From Baylisascaris procyonis (taxonomy: Eukaryota > Nematoda > Chromadorea > Rhabditida > Ascarididae), in NCBI GenBank assembly GCA_037389465.1, contig JAZARR010000146.1, positions 7,401,501-7,465,500 on the forward strand: a stretch of 64,000 bases of DNA, in the 5' to 3' direction. Every line of letters begins with the position of its first letter. Position 1 is the first letter of the stretch. Below are positions 1 through 11,272 of this stretch, piece by piece. The notes beneath the pieces are model-generated. The model ran no database searches. It worked only from the letters and a program-made list of their open reading frames with translations, and had not been told where the DNA came from. Made by a program: the position numbers and the translations under genes.

Positions 1-2159
1 TAGGTACCGTCTTTGTGCACGACGATGATGGTCGAGTACTGCGAGGCCGGTAAGGGCTGCCTAAACGGCGGGACATGCGTCAAGGAAATCAACAGCCATG
101 GACATGTTGAGGCCATAACCTGCAGGTGAGTGGGTGACTTCATTTGTCTTGAAAAGTCGCAACATTTTTGTGCACAGATATTGCACAACATGGCTACTGA
201 GTTTCTCAGCCAGTATCATCCTAACGCCTTTAACGTTGCAAAGTTCCACATTCACACCGTCTTCAACCAACCGCTTACGGAAGTTGTTTTACTGGTGTAT
301 GGAAAAGATAAATGAATCTACCGCTCTTTTGCACTTGTTAGACAAGAATGGGCGGTCTAATGCATTGCCCTTCAGTGTCCAAATGTTCGTTTGAGTATTA
401 ACGTGAAACGGTTTCTAGACTAGTATTTCACAATGCCACCAGTATAAGCAACATTCGTCCAGCACGTTGCATTTTGATCGGTTAACCGCAGCATACTTTG
501 CCGTTGTAAATAAATAATAACATTAAGTTATAGTTTGCGTGATCTGAGTATTTTCCTTATTTGTTGAAGATACTGTTTTCAGTTTTATTTTTTGAGCGGT
601 TATGTTGATCTTCGAGGATTCACATTTCGTAGGTGCAAACAGATGCGATACGATAGCGTTCTGCCAGATTGCCAACGTTCCTTCAATGTTTTCATCTCCA
701 TCTGTAGCGAGTTATTTACTAGCGATATCTTGTCGTATGATGAATGCTCACTTGTGGCTTGCTGATATCTATATCTCTATTTTTGTGAATATTTACTATC
801 AATACCTATCCCTATGTATTATAATGCCTTCCTAATATCTTTATGCGCAATAATATCTACGAATATGCCTAATATCTAATATCAACACGCAAAATTTAAG
901 TAGCAGATATGTATTGTGTGTTTCCAATGTATATATCAAAGACCAACCAGTGGCATCACTGATGACAATGCTACTTGCTTCGTCAACTGCAGATGTGCAT
1001 TCGTCGCATCGCTGGGTTTGACAGACTATAAATATGCAGTAAAATGCTTGTAGTAGGAGTGTGCAGCAGAATTCTCACCATTTTTAGATTTCTGCACTTT
1101 TTAGCTTTCCCTTTTCAGATCCCATTCTGCCGGTTCCCGGCTCCGGAACTTCTTTATAGCCAGAGAAGTGGCCCTAAGTGTCAAAGTTATATAAGTTGAC
1201 CTAAAGATTTCCAGGTGCCCAGAGGGACTTTATGGAGTGTACTGTGAGCTAGGCAGTGCCAGGTCAACGGACGTGTTCAAGGACCGTGGCTCGGCGCGGC
1301 TATCCACATTGCTGACTCTTTTCTTTTTGCTTATGATATGCGCTGCGGTCTACCTTGCCTCGGAAAAATGTCCGTTCATTCGGTAGGTTTTTGGATAAAT
1401 GGGTCTTGTCAAGGTTTCGTCATGTTAAAGTCAATATGTTCAACTTGATTAATGGTGTAGCTGCATTTGTGTGGTCGAATGCAATGAGGCTTCTGAAATA
1501 TACATTTTTTTCGGCCTTACTGGGCAGTCGAATGGATGTGATCTGAGCTGCCAAAGAACGAAACCGTTGTTAGTTGATGCACCGTGTTTTGGTTTCTTTT
1601 ATGGTAACCACATAGAGACAGAAACGTTTTATTTCGAATACATCTCACGAAATAGGGCGATGATCAATTACAGAATTGGACGTAGTTTTTCCACACTGAT
1701 GTCATTTGTCTTGTCTCTTTTCCCCCGCTCATTTTCTGGAATGAACTGGCTGATACGCTGTTCGTTCAGCACCTGTTTTTTTTTGACAAGCAGAAAAAAA
1801 GGTTGACTGAATTACCTCCTCGGTATTCCATGTGTGCGCATGTGTATATGTGCGCATGTGTGTTTGCGTATGTCTGTTTGTGTGTATGTATGGATGCATA
1901 CATGTATGTAGGTATGTATTAAACGCAATTGTTTTTGAGGAACGCCGCCGATACTCTTCTAGCTGGTCATATTCTCAAATTGATCAACCCATTGGCCGAT
2001 GACAATGAGCGCATCGTGAGGCCGAAGTCTATGGTCTATGAGGCAGAAAGCTTTAGCAATCCTTCATACGACGCTACGGAAAAGGAAAGTGTTCCTCTTT
2101 CCTCTGGTGGCGCTCCCACCTACAACACTTTGCCGGTCTGTTTTTTGTATTTTAGTTAA
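1..2159 (+). CDS. LDL-receptor-related protein, C-terminal exons (partial)
   Basis: This is the 3' end of a type I membrane receptor; the rest lies left of the window. Three exons: about 4-125 (donor CAG|GTGAGT), 1215-1382 (acceptor TTTCCAG, donor CG|GTAGGT) and 1940-2159 (acceptor TTTTTGAG, stop TAA at 2157). Phases 2/1 and 2/1 match. Exons 1 and 2 together encode one EGF-like domain (GCLNGGTC, then CRCPEGLYGVYCE). A short stalk follows, then a hydrophobic helix (LSTLLTLFFLLMICAAVYLA) and a cytoplasmic tail of about 75 residues. The tail contains FSNPSY, a perfect FxNPxY clathrin-adaptor (PTB/Dab) internalisation signal of the LRP/megalin family, and a late Tyr in YNTLP. EGF + TM + FxNPxY at the C terminus fits an LRP-1/LRP-2-like endocytic receptor; which paralogue it is cannot be decided. 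The last five residues run through a T-rich stretch ending TTTTAG, so an alternative 3' splice there is possible. Confidence 0.82.
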
Positions 2160-2982
2160 AAGAATATGCAGCGTTATGTGATAGTACTGAGCAATGCGAA
2201 TGCCGTTTATACGTAGTGTCTTTTCCGATCACATTCCGATTACCTTGCCATATCACCAAGTGATGACATGGTAGTGTGAGTAATTCCTGAGGTGGACTTG
2301 CATCGAGGCGAAATCAGCATTGTGATTCTTTCTATGTGTGGCTGAGTGTTGCTCAATTTGTGGGGTCGACCACTGAATGTGGATTTTGCATAGAGAACAT
2401 AAATGAGGGGAAAAAGTTGCATGAAAAATTTTTATGGTAGTGTATAATAATCTTAATGTTGTGTAATTTAGGTAACGAAATAGTTTTGTTTTCCCTTATT
2501 TTGCATATGTGGAGGAAACGATAGCTGTAGGATAGTTCGAAGTGAATCGCACGGTAGACTTTGCATTAACAGCAACGCAGGGGTGGAAGAGAGCCGTGAA
2601 TTTATGTTGGATGCAACTGCCGAGAACGCACACGGATTTCAGGAAATTTTTTTTGCAGGAGGCTGTTGTACCTCCTGAGTGTTCTGATGAGCCGCCACGT
2701 TTCACAATCGATCCGTCTTGAGGTTAAGCTCGTGATCGCATCGCCATTTTATTTGTCTACCTGTTGTGCATGCGACATCGCCCATCCTATATATTCATTC
2801 CGTGTCACTTCGATCTCTCTTGCACACCTCATCTCTCTTTAGTTATTTTTCTATCTTTCAGAACTTCCCGGCATCGAAGCTCTACCTGGCTTTTCCACCC
2901 CCTACTGGTTTTGTTTACTATTCTTTATTTTTATAACACCTCTAAGCGTTTTCATGGCACGTTACGGTTACATGGATGTGCT

Positions 2983-3156
2983 ATCGATGACGTTTCTAGC
3001 CATAAGGGGAAGTAGGCGGGTAGCTGTTATGAGGGGGAGGATCGATGACGTTTCTAGCCATAAGGGGAAGTAGGCGGGTAGCTGTTATGAGGGGGAGGAT
3101 CGATGACGTTTCTAGCCATAAGAGGAAGTAGGCGGGTAGCTGTTGTGAGGGGGAGG
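2983..3156. repeat. 58-bp tandem repeat, three copies
   Basis: Copies begin at 2983, 3041 and 3099, each starting ATCGATGACGTTTCTAGCC and ending in a G-rich GGGGGAGG run. Copies 1 and 2 are nearly identical. Copy 3 has A for G in the AGGGGAAG segment and G for A in TTATGAGG. The unit is not a multiple of three and no frame through it looks coding; the overlapping minus-strand ORFs are translations of the repeat. Confidence 0.92.
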
Positions 3157-3358
3157 AGGCCTGCTTTTCGGTTAGCATCGCATTGACTAGTAGGATGAAG
3201 CTGGGATGCAGTTACACTTATGCCTTTGGTTGTTTCTTCCTGCAATATCCACGATGACTTTTGAATTTGCTTGCAGTATATTGCAGTTTAATGGTGCATT
3301 TATACGTTTGGCGGTGGTTTTATCCGTTCTAATTTTGTAAGCACTGTATGATGCGATA

Positions 3359-3364
3359 TTTATT
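3359..3364 (-). terminator. Polyadenylation signal for the KATNIP gene
   Basis: AATAAA on the minus strand (TTTATT on plus) lies about 175 nt downstream of the KATNIP stop codon at 3538. It is the first canonical signal after the stop in the direction of transcription. Confidence 0.45.
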
Positions 3365-3537
3365 TCTACAGTGGTTTATAAACACATTACAGAACATTCG
3401 TTTAAATCTTAATGGGCGCGGGGTGAGAGAGAAAAACGGAGCGCCTATTGTCTTTAGAGGTTTACACTCTCAACCTCTTGGCTAGAGTCACGCGTTCAAA
3501 GGAAAACCCTAAAGTTTACTATATGGTTGTGGGTAGC

Positions 3538-6500
3538 CTACTTCGAATTTGCAGCTAATTTCCCGTCTTGCCCGCTACTGCCAGAGTTCCATTGAGAATT
3601 GGTGGATGAGCGGAAATTAGATGCAGGTTTGAACTGATGATGTGATTGTAGAAAGAGCGATTTTTTACTGCGTCGGTTCGCTCTGCTTGGCTCTTTACTG
3701 GGTATCATCGCTTTACACATGCGAAGTGCCTTGTTCCTGATTTCTATGGATTTGTCCCTTTGGTCTCTTTTGTTTGCGACGTTGATATGTTGATAAATTG
3801 TGTTTTCCATTTGGTCCTCGTTGTCATCCTCCCCGGTTGTGGCCAATAGGCAGCTGTTGGGAGGGATCTGGATCGACGTCGTTTGTCTCTGGACAGGAGG
3901 AATCCATACTGCGCTACGCTTAGAACGTTGGCCACTTCGTCAAAAATACTCGTATTCTGCGTAGTATTCACAAGCAAAAATTTTCACGCTGAAGTCATTC
4001 ACGCAAAGAAACAGCTAAAACGGCAGTTTTCTCTTGAGAACTAGGTGGCGCTTCACCGCTGAACACGATCAGATCATCCACGGACACCTGAAACCAATCA
4101 TGCTTAGCGGCTCCTTTTAAACATTCAAATAATTAGCGGAGGGTTACCGTAACTCCCGTTCACTTTTTCATAATCTGTACATGTCCAGGGGAGTAATTCA
4201 TAATGAATGCCAACAAGTCTGGCAAGATGTACGTCATAGGAATGAGGTGCTGTCTTTTCTATGCATAGTATAGATGAAGAACGATGAATTGTGTTAAGAT
4301 AACGACCGCAAGGAGGTAAGGAAATGGGAGAAGAAGAAGATGGGAGTACGGAGAACGTTTCCTTAGCGAGAACTCATTCGACCTCCTTTCATAACCCCCG
4401 GAATATAGAGCTGTGGGCAGGAAACGTAAGCAATAGGTCTGCAATCCCAGGCCTAGCTAACACAAACTTACTACCATTAATAGTCTACATGGAGTATCAT
4501 TAAAGTTGATTAGCCGAACACATCGCATCATAAGAGTTGTTACTGGTCGGTTTTATAATATACCTGTTCCTTTAACTCCCACTTTATATTTCGAACTAAA
4601 CAAGCAATTCGGCAAAATAGGCATAATGGGTACACGATGGCACAGAAATCTCCCATTTCATGCATCTTTTTTGATTGTTTTATTGCAATATATCACAACT
4701 TACAGCGATGTGTCGAACGCCTCGTTCGGGTGTCTTGCGGTAATTGTATACACGAATCTGTGAAACATATGTAGGGAAGTCGAATATCACAAACACTCGT
4801 GCGTAGCGATTAGGTAAGACCGGTGTAAGCCACATATGAGAGGCACTGCAACTATCTTCTCAAGTAGAGTGATGTTGTATGTTTTATTAGCTTTTTTATC
4901 GGGCATTTAAATAAATTACATTAATTTGGGAATTTTGATATTCTAGGCTAGTTGAAGGTAGGATTTGTCAAGTTCATTGAAAACTACTCGAGTTTCGCAT
5001 GCACTCCAGTGGATGGTCTGAATGAATGAAAAAGTCTCAGCAAATTACTTCTTTCGTGAAATCAACAATCCGACGGTAAAGTCGCTGGTCTTGAGCACAG
5101 TGGACTAGTGGAGACAAAAAAGAAAAGACGGACAGGCTCTAATTAGTCTAATGGTTTAAATGCGGGAAGAGTGAGGGTGACAGCAGAGAAAGGGATGGAG
5201 GAAGGAGGAGATCAATCTTGATTATGTGATGAACCTGGTTGTATCGTTAACGCCATCAATGAGATTTTCGCTCGTTCTTGGATCACCGTTCACTGCCGGC
5301 AAAATGTTCACACTCTCGGGGAATGCTGCTAGATCTGAAAAATGATAGAACTTATGAATATAAAAATTGAACACAACAAACAAGAAACAAAAAAAGCGAA
5401 TTACTCTCACATCAAACTATTAGGTTATTCGGTTTCCAAAAATGCGCATACGTAAGAAATAGAGTAACGATGAACTCATGACGACAACGAAAAGACAACT
5501 CCGTTAGAGCTTCAATTGGTCACGTATTCATCCGAATGAATGCCAGCATAATTTTTATGAACAAATCGACGGATTACGTAATACTCAATTCATGTCGTCG
5601 CAAAAAATTATTCAGAAGCTTTTCTTGAAAAATTATATAAGCGAGACATAAAATACAACCAATCAAGGCGCTTAGAAAATGAAACAGCCGAATTCCCAAG
5701 ATGCCTATTTCATGCCAATTCCTGCACACGCGTATGAACTAGGATTCCTAGAATCCAACGAGAGAAAATACTTTGCGGCTGAAGTTTGATAAGTTGGTCG
5801 TGATGATCAAAAAACTCAATTCCGTTTAAGCCAATATAGAATTCGTCGCCCCAAGTTGAAAGGAGTCGTAGCTGATATATAACTGAAAATTAAAGTGAGT
5901 GCTCTATTCATGGCATTAAGTTAGCACAATGCATCTTATGACCGCATGAACGCCTTCAAAATCGAATCTCATCATGAAATTTGGAACATTTAAATCAAGT
6001 AAAAGTAAAATAAACACTTATCACATGGTCAAATTGTTTTCCAGAAATCTATTTGGATGACTTTTTTTACATTTTTACATATTTTAGGGAATTTTTTGCA
6101 TTATTTTGGGCAAATGGCTTTGTAGAGAAAATGGGAATGGGAAAAAACAAAAAAAAAGAAGAAACTGAAGATGGGAAATTTTTGCAATTATTTCACTCAA
6201 AGGCTTTCGTTAGTCTTTTCTCCGATTTTAGCAAAGTAACCATATGCAGTAAATGTAAACCGCTCAGTCTCTATCAGCTTTTCCTTTCCAGTGAATAAAT
6301 CGTCATGTATAAATGAAATTTTTTAGAAATTTAGTGAAACTAAAGCATGCTTAAGTGGTTCAAATATTGGCTTACATCCATTTATCGAACATGTGTTCGG
6401 TCTGGAGAGTGGTCGAAAGAGAGTACACTTGTTAAAGGGCACGTCCTGAACGAAGTCGAAATAAACATAGCCTAAAATCAGCGAAATACTATGTTAGATG

Positions 6501-9500
6501 TCTTTGAAAATTGGATACCAATAAGTGAAATAGGCCTCATTTTTTTTCAAGCTTTTTTTGAAAGGCACTGAAATTACTGTTCAAATGTGATGCTCTAAGT
6601 GAAAAACTTTGCTTTCTCTATTACGATGCGATGATATATGTCAAAGAAGCTGATGGTTGAAACCATTCGGCTTAATTGAATGGAAAGAAAATATTTACAT
6701 AATTTCTCAAAAAGCTTACATTAAAAATATAACTTTTTGAGTGAAATTCCAGATTTACCGACGGCCTTCAAACTAGTGAGAGCAAATTAAATTTAACTTA
6801 AAGTTAAAGGGTGATATTGTAAAAATCGCGAAAGAAAACCATCTTCTTAATCAGTCAATTATTCAAAAAATATATTGCGATAAAAAGAATCACTTTAAAT
6901 GATTTCTTCCTGGTTGAATATTTACGCACACTAAAAAAAACAAATGCGTCATCATCGAATTAATAACATTCCACCTGGCGCTTTCCTTAGTAGAATTGGT
7001 CCAACGATCGGTCTACCATTGACGTACAATTGAGCACTGCGCACTCCCGCATATGACATCTCCGGTGACGCGTTGTAATTCCATACGCAAATACCTTCAA
7101 TGTGAATAATAACAATCATAGATGCAATGCACTCATTTCACTATATAGTGCGTGTTGAAAATTAAATGATGGAACACTGAAAAGATTCGATGATGTATAG
7201 TGCATCTAGATTGCAGATTTATTCAAATAAAAAGTTACTTCAAGTTAATAGTTGATCTTCTCAATTTCATCCAAACATATAAATGAATTCATATGATAGC
7301 AGTAGTTAATCGCTTTAATCCACACTTAAATAAATGCCCATAGAAGAAAATATTTCTAGGTGTATTAGTAAACCGTGCAAGATGAAGAGTCGCGCAATGT
7401 AAGGTACTATCATCAACAGAGCCTATTTAATGAATTAGTTTTACTCTCATCAGTGAACTTACTGTTCTTTTTTTTTTTTTTGCGTTCTTGCAAACGCGCA
7501 TTCTCAATGCACATCATAGTGACTCTACGTTTGTGCTCATGTATGCGTTTGCCTATCAGTCCTTCTGTTAGTTTCAATTAAGAAATTATTGGGTATAGAA
7601 GAACTAAGAAGTTTGTATAAGATAGTTAGCTCTATCAACTCTTAAGTTGATTTATCAATCTTTGAAGGAGTATCACATCATCTCAAAGTGCACAAAAATC
7701 TTCATGCGTTTTGCAACAGGTCGGTGAGTACTTTATATCCATTTGGGTCACAAAAAATAAACTTTTAATAGTAAAACTACAGGTACGAGTGAATCATTTG
7801 AAATATGGATGGTACGCATTTGATTATCTCCTGGCGGTCCGTGTAAATTACTGACCCGATGAACGAAATTGTAAAAGCACATATTTGGTCACTCTTTCGA
7901 TGCGTTTTCACAAAATAATAAAATATAATAGGCCTCCGTAAGACATTACTTCAAGTATCTACGAAATGCTATGAATGATTCAGTTCCGCGCAGTTCTCTA
8001 AGGAATAGGAAGGATCACCCATTAGAGGAAGTGGTTCAGGGAATGTGATAGTGATACGTGGAGGAGGTCCATTTGCGACATAAGATATCAACCACATATC
8101 ATCGCGATTTCGAGTTAAATTACGTCCATTCAACAATCTGAAATATTTTCATTGCCAAGTTTATTCGTTTCATTGTGTTCTAAGTCGCAGTAGCAGCGCA
8201 TTTCAAGCTGAACTTTTTCTCTTCATACTTAAATACTCGAGTAGTGAATTAATGCCACTAAAAGTTGAATTTCTCTTTCATATTTTAACCACCATAAACC
8301 TAGAGAGATCACTGCACATTGAAAGAGTTAGAATGCAACTTTCGCATGCAATCATAAATATTTTTGCTACTTGCCTACGATTATTACTGCATGATAGCAT
8401 AACGTGGTAAAACTGAAGCATACTTCATTTTATTTCGATGAGTATTTCGAATTCGGCGAGAAATTTTTTCGAAATTCTAAAAAAAAACATGAAAAAATCC
8501 GTGTAAAGAAAATTAAAATGCCACAAACATATTTAAATAAACAAAAATTATTGCAATTGTTAAGAGTGAATGAGAAAAAAATTCAAAAACTCTAGAGCGA
8601 ATTTCTAATTTCGAAAATGTTAACGTCAATTGTTGCAAAAGCAATCGAACGAAAAACCTCTGTGAAATTTCTGAAGTGGCCGATGTTGTAATCTGGCATC
8701 CGTTTGTAGTCAGCATTACACCTTTCGGTCCGAGAAATTGTAAGCCTGTTAGGCCAATGCAATCGGGAGCACCCCAATTCTCTGTTAGCTCCATATGTAG
8801 TACTGTAATAGACACATCCTTAATGACCATTGATTAGTTAAGACGCTGAATACTCTGTCGGTAATCCATCGCTGCAGAAAGCTTGAGATACAGGTCGCGC
8901 CCATTGAAGCAGGCAAGGCTTTATGGATCAAGGGTCCAATATTTCAGCAAAAGAGAACTGAATAGATAAAACAGCATTTATCTCATTGCGCAGGGAATGC
9001 TTCGAAGACAAGCATAAAAATTCACCAACGATCCACTCATCCGCTCTACTCCATCCTCAACCTCAACCGTTAAGAGTAATTATGTAGGGCCATAGCTATT
9101 CAACCAAATGTTTCACGAATAAAACAAAGTCGCGGTCGTTTCATCTTCTGATTGATGAGGCATCATATTCATCGCCGAAAACGATTGATTATTGATTCAG
9201 AAACTCTACCTTACTCCACTATTGAACTCAGGATTTCACTATGACCGAAATAAAAATTTTATGACCGACGTTCCGCATTCCCTCTTGATTTAGCAGACGC
9301 CCTCATTCTGGATGCATCCAGTAGTGGCATCTATAAACAAGTTTGAAGCCAGAAAAAAATCCAGTGGAGTGGTAATGTAGGGTTGCAAAGGATTCTGAAA
9401 AAAGGAATCCATACTGTATCTGCTGATTTATTTATTTTTTCTTTCTCTAATCATTCGTTTCCTCATTTGTTGGCACAGCGTTTAAAAATTATAAGAAAGA

Positions 9501-10572
9501 GCTTACCTTCTTGCCTCTCTCTCAAGCTGTGGACATACTGATCTCAAAAACTGGTGCTATATCACTCAAGTTAATCGCAGTGCAACTCATACCTTTAACA
9601 GAAGGTAGCTCATTAGCTTCTTGCTCTACATCGATAATCGGTGCAATAGTAGGGCGTTCAACGGGCGTCTCCGTGCTTGCGCCTGTGGTTCTTTCTTCCG
9701 GTGCACCACGAGAAGCGGAACGTAGTTTCTTTCTGTCACCGGTCGATGGACGATGTACTATAGCTGACGTCAACGAAGTTGTTGACGGAGAAGTAGAAAC
9801 TACAATCAGCACTAAAATCAACTAGAGATGCTAGATTCGCAACAGCTAGAGTTAGCAGTGAACCGAAAGAAGTGATGCTCTGGGGATTGGTACTCCTATC
9901 TTTCTCCTCCACTAGAGGGTTTCGCCGACCTTTTTTCAGCGATTAATCCTTCCGATAAGGAGATATAGAAAGTTTTAACTCATTTTTAAAACTCTCTTCA
10001 TAATAATATTAAAATCTCCATTCTTCCTCAAATTCCAAGAAATTCAGCTGCATTCCATATACCCCACACCTTATAGGGTCATGATGATTAATGCCTCCTC
10101 CTCTCCACTCTTAAATGATGGATACGATAGTGGCTACAGTCATCAAAATCAAGAAACGGACCCCTAGTTTCGGGATCGATGGAGAGTAGATCAAGACTAC
10201 TAGCCATAACTTCTTCATCAACGAGACACACATCATTCTCAGCAATCTTCTCGAGAATTGCTTCATCGGTCGTAAAAAGAATCGTCTGTAATATGCTTAA
10301 AAGTAGACTTCATAATCGCTGAACGAACACTGGATAAAACATTGTACACAAATTAACGAATTCCATAATAAACCGACAGTATGAAACCATTGTCGTTAGT
10401 ATTCAACTGCAGAAAATGGACGCCTCTATAGTGCAGTAAATAAACCCTCAATGAAGGGGAAAAACCGTTTGAAAAACACGAGTTACTTGAATAGACACTG
10501 CTATCATTTCTTCGAAATAGTCATAGCAACGGTAATATTTAGGAAACTCTGCCAGCTTTTCAGAAGAAAATG

Positions 10573-10656
<84 letters not shown>

Positions 10657-11204
10657 CAAGTAGGAGGCATAATATGATGTAAACAATGAAAAATAAGAAA
10701 AATAAAGAAAGATCGAACGAGAAGCATCTTTAAAAAAAGCGAACATCGCCCATTGGATGCACTTCAGAGACTGAAGTGAACGCGCATGAGATTTCTCCTT
10801 GAAAAATTGTACGCTCATCGAGATCGATACGTAGGTCACGAACTCCACGCAAAGCGTGCACTCGAGATTGATCATAGTTCTAGAAAATATTATCACTCAC
10901 ATTAATCAATTTTTATAGTGAATGAACAGTTTCGTAACTGCTAAACAGTTTGGCTAACTGAACTAGATCACCACTGATTTGGAAGTATGATTGGAATAGC
11001 GTATGTAGATACTTGGTAAGTTTTCGATACTGTAAAACGTGCGCAATTCTTTTGATTATTCTAAAACACGTGCATTCGAAAGAAAGTGTTCGCGCCGTTT
11101 CGCAATTCCCTGAAAGGGTTATTGTACAACATTACGATTGATTCTGGTGTATCTAACTGGTTCATTACTGCTTCTCTGTTGTTTTGTTGCACATTGGTGA
11201 ACTA

Positions 11205-11272
<68 letters not shown>

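Larger units (their letters stand above)
2160..3537. other. Intergenic gap between two convergent genes
   Basis: This is the gap between the 3' end of the LRP gene (plus strand) and the 3' end of the KATNIP gene (minus strand). I see no supported exon. It holds a three-copy 58-bp tandem repeat (2983-3156) and a minus-strand AATAAA at 3359-3364 that suits the KATNIP transcript. Confidence 0.5.

Noticed and set aside
1471..1806. 111-codon open frame between the second and third LRP exons
   Set aside because: It has no ATG start and no splice sites. It lies in an intron bounded by well-supported, phase-matched exons.
9511..9825. 104-codon plus-strand frame
   Set aside because: It is the antisense of the Ser/Thr/Pro-rich KATNIP exon. 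The minus strand has the donor ATCA|GTATGT and the right phases.
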